Positions 53,064 to 64,000 are shown, numbered from the stretch's first letter. The stretch is DNA of 64,000 bases from Saturnia japonica (GCA_033032175.1 CM065334.1:7561705-7625704), one strand, 5' to 3'. Translations and numbers: made by a program. The notes: generated by a model not told the origin, from the sequence alone.

Positions 53064-56000
53064 CTATAGAGCTTCTCTATAAACTACATTGTCAGTAACG
53101 TTTCCCGGGGCATGCACATACAAATGGTTTGCGTTGCTCACTCGGGAAAGAGCGACATAGAGCTGACCGTGAGAGAAGCAAGAGGTGTGAAGGTCCACGC
53201 CAGCTGTTTGCAAAGTTTGTCCTTGCGCTTTGTTAATTGTCATCGCAAAACAGACACTGATTGGAAATTGAACGCGTTTGAATCGGAACGGGAAGTTATT
53301 AGGGATCAGTGGTATGCGGGGAATGAAAACGCGCTCACCTACAGCACACCCTTTCAGCACCTCCGCTTCTATTATGTTCCTTTGCAGAGATGTAACTCTA
53401 AGGCGTGTACCGTTACATAATTTTGGTGGGCTTAAGTTTCGGAGTAAAATAATTTGGAACACCAACTTTTACCAATATTTTATGCAATGGAAGTCCTGGA
53501 GCATCTAAGGAATCTAAAAATTCGACCGGGTAATGTGTGGATTCCACTTCGTCAATGACTCTATTTATGGACGTGTATTCAACACTCAGTCCAGGTATGC
53601 GGTCTAGTATGGTTATATTGATACCAGCAGCTTGGTCATTTCGAGGAGTTAAAATAGTTCGCTCGCATAGCCAACTATTACTAAAACTCGTTATCAACGC
53701 TGGATCACCATACACTGAAGAGATCAGTTCCTCTATTGATATAACTGTGTGACATAATGTATCTGACAATTTAATTTTGCCTGTTTCTGCAGGGTATGTA
53801 CCTTCACCTATTTGTAATAACAGGCTGGAAAATCGTTCAGCATACAGGGTGCCTCCTGTCTGCACTCTCATATTTACGGTCAAGTTAACTCGAAGAATAT
53901 TGACCCATAGATTTGAACTCTTCAAGCAAGCGTTTACCTCGTCGGCCCGTGTGCCACGTGGCACAACTGGTAAAGTCTGCCGAAAGTCACCACAAAACAG
54001 TATTGTTATACCTCCCATTGGCTGTTCACAATGCCTGATATCTTGTAATGTCCTGCTGACAGCTTCAACCGCTTTGCGATGTGCCATGGTACACTCGTCC
54101 CATACAATTATATTGCAGTTTCGTAACACGTGTGCTTTATCACTATTTCGTGAAATATCACACAACGGGAAGTCACTGAAATCTAATTGTATTGGGATTT
54201 TAAACATAGCATGTGCGGTCTTTCCTCCAGGTAGTAAGGTAGCTGCTATACCAGACGATGCTACAGCTATTGCAATTTTTCCCTCACTGCGAAGTTTTGC
54301 TAAAATAATTTTGGTGAGAAATGTTTTCCCAGTGCCACCAGGGGCATCCAAAAAAAATATTTGACCCAAATCATTGTTTACACTATGACAAACTCGTTCG
54401 AAAACTCCCCTTTGTTCTGCTGTAAGCTTTGGAACTCCATCTCGTAGAGTTTCAGCTAATTCCAAAGGATCATAGCGAATCTCGGCAGAATATTCTCTAT
54501 TATCGCGGTTACCTTGTAAAGTTGGTTCAGATAAACCGTAATGCGTTAAACATTTACCACCGATAGATATCACAATGTCTTGGATAGCATTCAAACAGCG
54601 ATTTAGTATGTTATCACGCAGCGCATCATTTATAGTGTCGCAATTATTGCTACCCTGTACTTCTCTGAAAAAGTCTTGTGCCAACTGATCCTGATATTTT
54701 TGCCACAATTGTGCTGCATCTGATAGAGCACAGAATACCAACATAACAGCATATAAATGACGCAAGCGGCGTGGACTATCACTGATGGAAGCTTCAGCCA
54801 AAGCGTCATCCCAATGTTGATCGTCATCCAATATTCCTCGCGCTCGACATGCAGCTTGGAAAGTCAGGTGCTGGATGCTATCTACAATCTTTAAGTCGTC
54901 GAACGAAGTAGGCCCGCGAACCACATGCAGAAGCATGCGCAGATAATAACACTCGGCATTATTTGGGTGCACGGTATATACACGTCCGATAATGTGCTCC
55001 TTAAATATACCAGGTGAACCTTCCACAGCAAGACCTCTTCTCCGACGATTGAAACTTCCGCGCTGACTGTTGTACGTGTAGTAGGACGGCACTTCATCGT
55101 ACAGGAGAGTTTTAGCGTAGTGATCCATTGCACAAAGATTAAAGAACGCTAACAAAGTGGTTTGTCGTGGATTTTCCAACTGTTGTCTTACATTATCAGC
55201 GTCAAAATATACTCGCTGTCCTCCTTCGAGATGTACGTCCAGGTGCATTACAGGTGGATAATGTTCATGTATCGAGAAGTTTAAAATCCGCCATACGGCT
55301 TCGGAAGAGCTAATATAGCGACCAGATTGAAATCTTGTGACTTCATCACGTTCATTGGTTACCCCAATTGTGGCCTGATCGTCCCCTTTATGTATATATT
55401 TTAATATATACTTGATACTCTGTACACTATTACACATTTCAATATTAAGGTGCGTTTGAAATGTTTTACATAAAACAGGTGAATATGGCACGACCCATCT
55501 ATTGTCCAGGGTTATCTGCTGGCCTCGGCATCTTATATTGGTAGTGTGATCTCCTTCCTGTAGTCCACGACGCCGGTACTTTGGATATCCATCTTCACCT
55601 GTTATTGTCACTCCAGTCAATGCTTTTGGATATCTCTTAGTGCAATTACCATATTTCATGCAGGGAGAGTTCATATTTAAAGTGCCGCATGGACCATATA
55701 TCATGTGCGTTTTTATTATGTCATACAGGACAGGATCTTCTTCGGGATTTGGAATTTCGGCACTTATCAAAATATCGACATCATTTGGACGAAGTTTTTC
55801 CTGCAACCACAGAAGAATGTGGGCATGTGGCAAACCACGTTTCTGCCACTCTACGCTGTACATAAAGCATAAAGCTTGCCCAAAGACTTTTTCTTTTGTT
55901 AGTAACTCGATCAACAGTTTCAGTTTCAAGTGAAAAACTCTTGCTACAATATCATGGCGATCATGTGATACTTGTCCAGGTAGGAGTTCAGATGTGATCT

Positions 56001-58164
56001 CAAACCATTTTGGATTTGTGGTAAATGTTAAGAATAGGTCGGGTCTTCCGTATTTTCTGACGTAAGAAAAGCCGTCTTGTATGCGTTTGTGCATGTAACG
56101 GGGACCGCCGGTAAAGCTTGAAGGCAAAATTACTAAGCGACCCAAATTATTCACGTCTGTGTCATGTTGTATAGCATCCTGTAGATCAACATAATTTTCC
56201 GCACGTAATCTTCTTTGATTAGTTCGAATATAAATTAATCGTTCGGTTTCAATTTTAGCGTACATGTCAACAACAAACTGGTTAAATAGTCCCCGAAACC
56301 GGTGTAAGTAAATAAACCGGCCGCGTCTCACTTGCAAGAGATAAGCATAGAATTGCATAGCTGACGTCTTTTTGTTGTAGTTCAGTGCACCGGTATTTGG
56401 ATCGACATTGAATACGCTAAAGTTATATCCATTTTCACCATGACAGTAAATTAGTGGGTATTGTAGAGCATCATAGGCACGATAAGTCTCGTTAACACGC
56501 TGAAGTCTATTATCTCGTGAACGTAGAATGATGTCGCGTCGATCACATTCCTGATCGACTAAAACTGCCGCAACTTCGTTGACATTTGGAGCATTATATC
56601 GGCCACGGTTCTCGTGAGCCGGTCTCCTCTCTGCGTTAATAACAAATTTATACTCATTACTTTGACTCTCCGAAACGGACTCGATAGCGGCTTTAAAGCT
56701 ATGCACGTAGGGGTTGACTGTGTGTAGCATATTTTGTAGTTCAATTATTAAATTCTGGTTTAAATTTGGAAAATTTTGCCTTCTAATATTTGCTTGTTCA
56801 ATATAATCTGATACAAAATATATTTGTAAAAATTTTGGTTCGGTCTCCGGCAATAACGAACCAATGGCATGATATACCTGCCCTTGGATTTTAAACGTGG
56901 GCATAAATGAACCTTCACGTATTTCTTTAGCACCAAATGAAGTCATTTGAAATGCACTGTTGTAGGATCTAATCGAGTCCAAGAACTCCTTAGATTGTGA
57001 ATGTTCTCCAATCAGCAGTGACTTCAAAGGCTCTGGAGGAGAATCCTGAAGAATATTCAGAAACACTTTTCCGGCTGAGCAACAAAATCCAAGACTTTCT
57101 CTCTGCCATTTAAGTGCTTGGCAGTGGGCGCAAATGTTTATCATTGCACCGATATTAGAGAATAGACCATAATTTATTTTTGGATTATAAAAGAAACCAC
57201 TGCGTTCCTTATTGCTCCACGGAAGAACTTCGTTACTCACATATTCTTCCTGGGCATCATCACTTTGTGATGATAATGACATCCTATTTAAAGCATGTCG
57301 CACCCGATCTTCGGCTATGCGAGCTTCACGTTCATCTGTGGTCTCTAAATCTCGGATTTCTTCAATCCTATTCCTCTCGAGAGATCTATGAATATATTGC
57401 ACTTCCCGAGCTTGTTGGTAGTTCTCATGACTTGTTTCGAGCCGCTGCTGATGTTGCTCTTCAGTTTCGAGAGATCTGTTAGTTGCGTGACGCTCGCGAT
57501 CAGCAGTCAGTCGTGTATCACGCTGCGCAAACGTTTCTGTGTTGCGAGATGCGATATGATACTCACGATCAACAGTCAGCCTTGTCTCACGCTCTGTGAA
57601 TGTTTCTGATTCACGGGACATTGTATGATACTCACGGTCAGCAGTTAGCCGTGCCTCACGCTCTGTGAATGTTTCAGACTCACGAGACATAGCGTGGTAC
57701 TCACGGTCAGCAGTTAGTCGTGCCTCACGCTCTGTGAATGTTTCAGACTCACGAGACATAGCGTGGTACTCACGGTCAGCAGTTAGTCGTGCCTCACGCT
57801 CTGTGAATGTTTCAGACTCACGAGACATAGCGTGGTAATCACGGTCAGCAGTTAGCCGTGCCTCTCGCTCTGTGAATGTTTCTGACTCTCGCGACGTGGC
57901 GTGGTACTCGCGGTCAGCAGTCAGCCGCGCCTCACGCTCTTCACTACTTTCTATCGATCGAGAAGCAGCTATACGCCTACGATTTGAATTTAATCGCTCG
58001 CATCGTTCGCGATCGGTTTCTGAAGCGCGTACATTGGCCTGACGCTCTCGTTCAGTTGCAAGTCTTATCTGATAGTCTTCCTCAGTTTCTTGAGATCGAA
58101 TATTTCTCAACCTTTTTCGATTGCTAGTATACTGAGATAGACTCGTTCTTTTTCTACCAGGCAT
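53064..58164 (-). CDS. Helitron Rep-Pif1 helicase protein, one frameshift
   Basis: From the ATG at 58164 (MPGRKRTSLSQ) the frame is open for 1583 codons to 53413; the last ~130 codons continue in another frame from about 53454 to 53064. A single extra A in a CCAAATT run explains the shift. Order: N-terminal arginine/glutamate-rich 23-residue repeats (about residues 70-215); Helitron-like N domain; Rep nuclease with the HUH motif GLPHAHILLWL (about residue 778) and two tyrosines in KYILKYIHKG (about residue 920); Pif1-type SF1B helicase with Walker A APGGTGKTF (about 1275), Walker B IVWDECTM, motif III GDFRQTLPV. After the shift come TINKAQGQTL and LYVALSRVSN. It should nick and unwind DNA for rolling-circle-like transposition. 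The track frame above the ATG to 58305 is probably untranslated. This copy would make a helicase lacking its last motifs unless a sequencing error is involved. Confidence 0.9.
57520..57960 (-). repeat. 69 bp tandem repeats coding 23-residue units in the Helitron protein
   Basis: Units of the type EYHAMSRESETFTEREARLT followed by ADR occur about six to eight times. The central ones (about 57650-57860) are nearly identical at DNA level, pointing to recent expansion; outer units are diverged. Confidence 0.85.
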
Positions 58165-58193
58165 TTTACCTAAATCTAAACGACAATAATATA

Positions 58194-58567
58194 AAGTAAA
58201 GGTCAAAATCAGTAGTCCAATTGCAAAATTCAAGTTACCTTGAATCCGCAATACAATAAAACGAAATCCTTTAATAATAGCCAAGGTCAATAAATAAAAG
58301 TACAAATTCCAATCCGTAACGCAATTAATCGAAAATCCTTTAGGAAATAGCCAAGTTTATTTTTTGTGTTTTAAATTATAAAGTAAAGGTCAAAATCAGT
58401 AGTCCAATTGCAAAATTCAAGTTACCTCGAATCCGCAATACAATAAAACGAAATCCTTTAATAATAGCCAAGGTCAATAAATAAATGTACAAATTCCAAT
58501 CCGTAACGCAATTAATCAAAAATCCTTTAGGAAATAGCCAAGTTTATTTTTTGTGTTTTAAATCTAT
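58194..58567. repeat. 187 bp tandem duplication upstream of the Helitron gene
   Basis: 'aagtaaaggtcaaaatcag' starts at 58194 and again at 58381. The two units differ at only a few positions through 'ttttttgtgttttaaat'. It lies just before the Helitron start codon, in what should be its leader or promoter. Confidence 0.85.
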
Positions 58568-58893
58568 TTATCGTTAATCATTAGTATTCAAAAGACGTAA
58601 TGAACAATGCAGAATGGTAGTAGGTATATTTAATTTACTAATTCAAGAACATTTCTTGACAGTGCGATCTACAAACTCACATGTCCCGAAGAGCTACATC
58701 TATCGTAGAATTTTAGAACGAAATAAATTGAACTTCCTATATAAATGTTTTCTTAAACATTGTTTAATTTGTTTTTCAATCTAAAATCTCTAAAAATGAC
58801 TGCGCCATACATGAAATAATAAATAGATAAGTAGTAAATGGTGCAGACGCTAGTTCTTTTTTGAAATTATTATTTTTTATTACCTACCTACCA

Positions 58894-59211
58894 TGTGCAA
58901 AGCAGCATTGGAAAAGGACGGAAAAAATGGGACTCACCCTGGGCTGCGCTCCCTGTTGTCTCGCTCTTCCTCCACTGGTACACAACACCAAGTTCTCTAA
59001 ACACTTTAAGTAATTATCAATGTATTTTAATTAATATAAATGAATGACTTATGTCGGATGTCGGTCTGACGTTCGTTGCCTCGCGCAATGCCCACAACCA
59101 AGAGAAGTGTCGTACATACCACAGGGTGGTGGGTGGAGGGGGACGGAGAGTAAGGCAAGAATATTCACGTTCAAGGACAGGATGCCGCTTTGCACAATTC
59201 TAGCCTAAACA
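58894..59211 (-). mobile_element. Probable 3' LTR of the BEL/Pao element
   Basis: On the minus strand a polypurine run CCCGGGGGGA (59212-59222) directly precedes TGTTTAGGCTAG, as expected for the start of a 3' LTR. The end at GCTTTGCACA (58894) is provisional; the 5' LTR is outside the window, so the pair cannot be compared. Confidence 0.55.
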
Positions 59212-59408
59212 TCCCCCCGGGCTTGACAGGATATAGTCCTTCAAGATTAAGAAGTAAAAGTTGTATTTATTTCAATTTAAAAATGAGCCATACCATTGCA
59301 TGAACACATATTATTATTACGTAACTTAGGTAGTAATTTATTAACAATCTAATATTTAATAACCTAACGATAAATTTTGTGGACTGTAAGTTAAAAATGA
59401 AAATGTTA

Positions 59409-62400
59409 TTATTGGTTGGGTAATGGAAAAACCTTCACTACGGGTCTGCGGTAGACTCCAGATTTAGTCCTGACATCTACAACGCGTGGAACACCATCTT
59501 TTCCGGGAAACAACCGTTCTATGATACCCAGTGGCCAATCCAAAGGAGCACTGTTCTCTGATTCAAGCAGTACAACAGCACCCTGTTGGATATGAGCATT
59601 AGATGAGAGCCATTTATTTCGGACTTGCAAAGTGTTAAGGTATTCGACCTTCCACCTTTTCCAAAAAGACTGCACCAAATGGTCAATAATGCGTTTCCGT
59701 TGAAGTAGTGTGACCCTCTTAGTGCTCAAATCCTCAGAAGGTAAGGACTTTAAAGGCGTCATTACCAAAAAATGAGCGGGAGTCAATGCCAGCGGTTCAG
59801 ATGGATCGCTACTTAGCACTGACAATGGGCGCGAATTTAAAATGGCCTCAATTTGAGTGAGGACAGTATTCATTTCGTCGCCAGTTAATAATTGAGAACC
59901 TACGATTTTGGCTAGATGATTTTTAATGCTTCTAATATTACCTTCCCATATACCTCCAAAATGGGGGGCAGAAGCTGGGTTAAATTTCCACTCTACGCGG
60001 TTATCTCGTAACTCGTTCGCAAATTTGTCTTTGTATTGTTCCGACTCTAGTAATTGATACACGGAATTAAGATATGTCTTTGCACCTATAAAGTTTGTTC
60101 CATTATCTGAGTAAAGAACTGAGACAGGACCGCGGCGAGATAAGAATCTTCTGAGCGCGTTTAGAAAGGAATCCGTGCTTAAATCTGTTGCGAGCTCGAT
60201 GTGTACTGCCTTAGTGACAAGACACACGAACAAGCATAAGTACGCCTTTTGACTTCGCACTCCTCTGCGATGGTACGGTACTATATACAACGGCCCTGCA
60301 TAGTCAACACCAGTATGGCAGAATGCTTTCGCTTCATTAACCCTACAAGCTGGTAAATCCGCCATTATAGGTGCCTTATTTTTAGGGTTGACCTTGAAAC
60401 AAATAATGCACTGTCGTATACGCTTACGTACAATGTTACGCGCGGACAGTATCCAAAATTTTTGTCTTAATAACGACATTAGCAATTGGGGACCTGTGTG
60501 TAGGTATTTCCGGTGGTAATAGTCTATAATTAAATCGACAATGTGACCTCTATTAGGTAATACTATAGGATGCTGACTGTCATAGCTTAATTCCGCATTG
60601 GACAGACGACCACCTACCCTTAATAATCCATCCTTTAAAAAGGTATTGAGCTTTAGAAAAGCTGGCGGTAACTTTCCACCATTTTGAGCAATTTTAATCT
60701 CATTACTAAAGTACAACTTTTGTAGATCCTTAATAACAGCTTCCTCAGCCCGATCTAAGTGACTAATTTCAAACTTTCGCGACAATTTCTTAATAAATCT
60801 AAGCACAAACAACGTTATTCGAAGTAATTTAGGCCACGAAGAAACGCGAGCGGCAAGTTCACAAAAGACCGGCAATGTTGGAGGCGTGACGCTTATAGTG
60901 GACAGAACATTCACCTTTATTTCAGGTATTTCTATGTGTACACTGGCGGGATCGAACCGTCGAAATGGCCATTCATCAATTGGTAAGTGTGCAAATGGAG
61001 GTCCAGTAAACCAAAGTGGGTGTTCTAGCAGCTGAGCTGGAGTAAGACCTCTGGACACGCAGTCTGCGGGATTATCTTTCCCATTAATGTGATGAAAATG
61101 ACAAGGATCTAGATCATCATGAATTTTTGCGACCCTATTAGCGACAAAAGTCTGCCAACGTGTAGGACATGAATGGATCCAGGCCAGAGCCACAGTACTG
61201 TCCGTGAATGCAAGAATGTTTGCTAGTTGACAGCGACCAGAGTACGTCGTAATAACTATGCGTATTAATTTAGCAAGAAGTAAGTTGGCACAGAGCTCCA
61301 TTCTAGCGAGGCTGATAACAGTTTTTGAAGGCGCCACCCTCGACTTAGCGCAAACTAAATTTATCACCGAACGATTTTCGTTTGGTAAATAAACGTGTAA
61401 ATATACAACTCCACCGTAAGCGCGTTCAGAAGCATCAGCAAAACCCACTACCGATATTATGCAATTATCATTGACGCCGATGTGTCGCGGTAATCTTAAT
61501 TGTTTCAACAAGTGCAATTCCGAATGAATTCTATTCCATAAAGATATTATATTAGCAGGAGGACATTCATCCCATCCAACTTTGTTTTCCCATAAAGATT
61601 TAATAATTAATTTTGACAATAGCGTGACTGGAGCCACGAAACTCATTATGTCCCATAGCCGGGCAATAGTGGACAGTATTTTTCGCTTGGTACATTCCTG
61701 AGGCTGGGAAGTCACAGTAAACATAAATATATCTTCACTCGGTAACCACTGAAGTCCTAGTACTTTAAGCTGATTGTCCCGATTGAATTCGACCGCTTCA
61801 GATAACCGGTGTGACGCAGGAATACCTGATATCACTTCATGTGAATTGCTAGAGAATTTTACTAACTCAAAGCCGGCAGTAGCAAATAATCGAATTAGCT
61901 GATTTGATAGCTCGACAGCTTCCGTTACAGATAAGCAGCTTGTAGCCAAGTCATCAGTGTAGACGTCACGTTCAGCCACTGCGGCAGCCACCGGGTAACG
62001 CTTGCGCTCTTCTGCAACCATCTGTCTAATGGTTCGTATCGCTAAGTACGGACTACAGCATAACCCGAACGGTACACGTGTCATCTCGAACACCGTGATA
62101 GGTTCAGTAGGCGAAAATCTATACAGTAGCCGCTGAAATTTCGTATCTCTATCGTCAACAAAGATTCTTAGATACATTTGACGAATATCTGTACTGAGCG
62201 CTATAGGGAATAGTCTAAATTTTAATATAATTCCGAATAAATCATTTTGCAAATTAGGACCGATATACAATAGATCATTAAGTGATGTTCCTGAACTAGA
62301 AGGATTACTACCATTAAAGACTACACGCAATTTAGTAGTAGATTTATCCTCGCGGACTACAGCGTGATGCGGAATCACGTACTGATCGTTATTGTAACCC

Positions 62401-64000
62401 ACTTCTGAAATAGTGCCGACTGGACGTATATAATCCTTTTGAAGGTACTCGTGAAATACTTTATCGTACTCTTCCTTTACTTTAGAGTTTGCTAATAATC
62501 TGCGCTCCAAAGACACGTACCTACGCTCGGCCGAGTGCATGGAGTCTCCTAACGCGGAGGTGTCTCCCTTAAATGGTAGTGAAACAATAAATCGACCAGT
62601 CATGTCGCGGTGCGTGGTGTCATTATAATATTTCTCACATATTTGCTCGTCTTTAGATAAATAATTAGGTACATTAGGTACCTCTTCCAGCTCAAAAAAT
62701 CGATTCATGCAGTGTTCGATTGACTCATCATTTATAGTAAGATAAGTGCGGAAACTATCACATACAGGGTCAATGACCTTCGCTTGACTTACTATGACGT
62801 AGCCTAATAAGGTCTCAATCGCCACGGGTTCGCTCGAGCCTCGAGATATTGTTCTCGGACGCAGGATGCGCGCGAACAAGTCACTACCGATTATAAGATC
62901 AATGCCTGCAGGTGTGTAATAATTATTGTCAGCTAAGGGAATATTATTCAAGTAATCTAAGCGCGCAGCGTCCACTTTCGCGGTAGGTAACTCGTTGGTG
63001 ATGCGATTTACGATCACCGGTTGAATTGTATACCTAACCGAATAATCGATACGTGAACGAATGGTCAGGCAGGTTGTCCCTACAACAGGATTACTGACAT
63101 CGCCTACACCTGACACATATTTATTTTGCGGCTCATATATTTTTAGTTTCAAACGTTTACAACATTCCGTAGTTATTAAATCTCGTTGAGACGCACTATC
63201 AACTAACGTGCGCAAGACGAATATATTGCCATCTGCATCGAGCGCGTTGCACAGCGCAGTGCCGAGCAAGACGGACGATGCGCCGACCGAGCGATCTGTC
63301 GCGGTGGCCACAGAGCACGAGCCAACCGCGCAAAGCGATACGGATGCGGCAGGGCCGCACTCAGGCGCGCCAGCCGTTGTCGTAATAGAGTGCCCGCTTA
63401 CGTTGACCCCCGAAGTATTTTTACGGACAGGAAAATGCAGCAAGCTATTATGAGGTTTTCTACATTCGTTGCAACGTCTGGAATCCTTACAATTTTGAAT
63501 AGTGTGTGTACTATTTAAGCAATTCACACATAGTTTATTATTTTTAACAAAGTTAAAACGATCATTAGGAATCATTGTCAAGAATTTACTGCATTTTAAT
63601 AATTGAAAATGGTCATTAAGCCCACAACAAACACAGTTCTTTGACTCCTGTATATTTATAAATGTTTTCACATTATTATTAGAAGAACGTGAATTCATTT
63701 GTCCGACCGACGATATAATATTATTTTTACGCGACTGAATACTGCCCACTCTCATACTTGTACTTGAGCTCGCCACATTATGTGCTCGCTGTAAAATATG
63801 CGACTGACTTCGTGTGAAATTAATAAAGTCTAAACATTTCGGAAATTCAGTGAGTTCGCTGTATTTTAATTCGAATGCTTTGACAGTCTCTAAGCCTACC
63901 TTTTTACACGCAATGTGTATAAAAATGAAATCTTCTAAACTGTCGATATTTAGCTGTTTTAACGCGAGATATAGAGACGAAAATTGGTCAATAAATTCTT
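59409..64000 (-). CDS. BEL/Pao retrotransposon gag-pol, open to the window edge
   Basis: A single uninterrupted minus-strand frame runs from the edge (64000) to a stop at 59409, about 1530 codons; the true start lies outside. The partial gag part is followed by CCHC-like zinc knuckles (about 63460-63640). An aspartic protease carries DSA (about 63195). A reverse transcriptase has SNPSSSGTSLNDLL and the catalytic YTDD (61950-61961). RNase H shows FADASERAYGG (about 61410-61445). The integrase has an HHCC region (about 60390-60500) and a DDE core with YSDNGTNF (about 60095). A C-terminal domain follows with VVLLESE...WPLGIIERLFPGKDG, typical of BEL/Pao. All catalytic residues that can be checked are present, so this is probably a young, possibly active insertion. 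It lies antisense in intron 3 of the RNF220-like gene. The short plus frame at 63208-63453 is a shadow. Confidence 0.9.
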   Translation of the reverse strand, partial: EFIDQFSSLYLALKQLNIDSLEDFIFIHIACKKVGLETVKAFELKYSELTEFPKCLDFINFTRSQSHILQRAHNVASSSTSMRVGSIQSRKNNIISSVGQMNSRSSNNNVKTFINIQESKNCVCCGLNDHFQLLKCSKFLTMIPNDRFNFVKNNKLCVNCLNSTHTIQNCKDSRRCNECRKPHNSLLHFPVRKNTSGVNVSGHSITTTAGAPECGPAASVSLCAVGSCSVATATDRSVGASSVLLGTALCNALDADGNIFVLRTLVDSASQRDLITTECCKRLKLKIYEPQNKYVSGVGDVSNPVVGTTCLTIRSRIDYSVRYTIQPVIVNRITNELPTAKVDAARLDYLNNIPLADNNYYTPAGIDLIIGSDLFARILRPRTISRGSSEPVAIETLLGYVIVSQAKVIDPVCDSFRTYLTINDESIEHCMNRFFELEEVPNVPNYLSKDEQICEKYYNDTTHRDMTGRFIVSLPFKGDTSALGDSMHSAERRYVSLERRLLANSKVKEEYDKVFHEYLQKDYIRPVGTISEVGYNNDQYVIPHHAVVREDKSTTKLRVVFNGSNPSSSGTSLNDLLYIGPNLQNDLFGIILKFRLFPIALSTDIRQMYLRIFVDDRDTKFQRLLYRFSPTEPITVFEMTRVPFGLCCSPYLAIRTIRQMVAEERKRYPVAAAVAERDVYTDDLATSCLSVTEAVELSNQLIRLFATAGFELVKFSSNSHEVISGIPASHRLSEAVEFNRDNQLKVLGLQWLPSEDIFMFTVTSQPQECTKRKILSTIARLWDIMSFVAPVTLLSKLIIKSLWENKVGWDECPPANIISLWNRIHSELHLLKQLRLPRHIGVNDNCIISVVGFADASERAYGGVVYLHVYLPNENRSVINLVCAKSRVAPSKTVISLARMELCANLLLAKLIRIVITTYSGRCQLANILAFTDSTVALAWIHSCPTRWQTFVANRVAKIHDDLDPCHFHHINGKDNPADCVSRGLTPAQLLEHPLWFTGPPFAHLPIDEWPFRRFDPASVHIEIPEIKVNVLSTISVTPPTLPVFCELAARVSSWPKLLRITLFVLRFIKKLSRKFEISHLDRAEEAVIKDLQKLYFSNEIKIAQNGGKLPPAFLKLNTFLKDGLLRVGGRLSNAELSYDSQHPIVLPNRGHIVDLIIDYYHRKYLHTGPQLLMSLLRQKFWILSARNIVRKRIRQCIICFKVNPKNKAPIMADLPACRVNEAKAFCHTGVDYAGPLYIVPYHRRGVRSQKAYLCLFVCLVTKAVHIELATDLSTDSFLNALRRFLSRRGPVSVLYSDNGTNFIGAKTYLNSVYQLLESEQYKDKFANELRDNRVEWKFNPASAPHFGGIWEGNIRSIKNHLAKIVGSQLLTGDEMNTVLTQIEAILNSRPLSVLSSDPSEPLALTPAHFLVMTPLKSLPSEDLSTKRVTLLQRKRIIDHLVQSFWKRWKVEYLNTLQVRNKWLSSNAHIQQGAVVLLESENSAPLDWPLGIIERLFPGKDGVPRVVDVRTKSGVYRRPVVKVFPLPNQ

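Larger units (their letters stand above)
52238..58827 (-). mobile_element. Autonomous Helitron, near-complete
   Basis: The 3' end is clear at 52238: on the minus strand a hairpin CGCGGACGGAGTCGCG is followed by GGCACAG, CTAG and T. The Rep-helicase gene fills 53064-58164. The 5' end is less sure; A|TCTATTTATTATTTCATG at 58827 obeys the A|TC rule and is the best candidate seen. Total about 6.6 kb, antisense in intron 3 of the RNF220-like gene. Confidence 0.75.

Noticed and set aside
53777..54364. 195-codon plus-strand open frame and several smaller ones across 53112-58127
   Set aside because: They lie antisense to the Helitron protein, follow its codon structure and have no family features.
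58165..58305. 47-residue hydrophobic N-terminal extension of the Helitron protein
   Set aside because: It has no ATG at its start and falls in the 187 bp tandem duplication; MPGRKRTS at 58164 is the typical start.
1..64000. CRISPR arrays, operons, riboswitches or bacterial-type terminators
   Set aside because: The window is insect nuclear DNA; no spaced short direct repeats of that kind were seen.

Overview
The window looks like a repeat-rich piece of a lepidopteran (moth or butterfly) nuclear genome. The AT-rich background, small exons in long introns, ZAD-type and C2H2 zinc finger genes, CR1 LINE tails, many short Helitrons ending in CTAG, tRNA-derived SINEs, and Transib, pogo and PIF/Harbinger relics all fit. 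The species cannot be told from the sequence. All boundaries, splice sites and family names come from reading by eye, without searches.

Three host genes are visible. (1) An intronless minus-strand gene at 5653-8019 encodes a C2H2 protein of about 788 residues with about 20 fingers; a 5'-truncated CR1 LINE starts within a few bases of its stop codon. (2) A plus-strand ZAD-C2H2 gene can be assembled from 13 exons between 12035 and 36405 (about 635 residues, one ZAD and 12 fingers). Twelve of its 13 exon boundaries agree in phase, and intron 1 appears to be GC-AG. (3) The first three coding exons of an RNF220-like E3 ubiquitin ligase lie at 47016-52005 on the plus strand; its RING exon must lie beyond the right edge. 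The tail of its exon 1 plus about 480 bp of intron is duplicated, with a short LINE copy exactly at the junction.

Most of the rest is mobile DNA. The introns of gene 2 hold a hAT relic, a Transib element with a CGACG target duplication, a pogo-like relic, two PIF/Harbinger-type elements with TTA duplications, Helitrons, SINEs, LINE tails and a three-layer nest (repeat > Helitron > solo LTR). Between genes 2 and 3 lie an RTE-type LINE tail split by a MITE, a CR1/L2-like LINE with a readable reverse transcriptase, a complete 526 bp Helitron, a mariner-type MITE, a tRNA-derived SINE and a second solo LTR.

At the right, inside what should be intron 3 of the RNF220-like gene, sit two large minus-strand elements. 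One is a nearly intact autonomous Helitron (52238 to about 58827) with a Rep-Pif1 helicase protein carrying one frameshift. The other is a BEL/Pao retrotransposon whose open gag-pol frame runs off the window edge. The Helitron shares its 3' terminal signal (hairpin, GCACAG, CTAG, inserted before T) with the short Helitrons elsewhere in the window, so it or a close relative is a plausible source of the enzyme that moved them.
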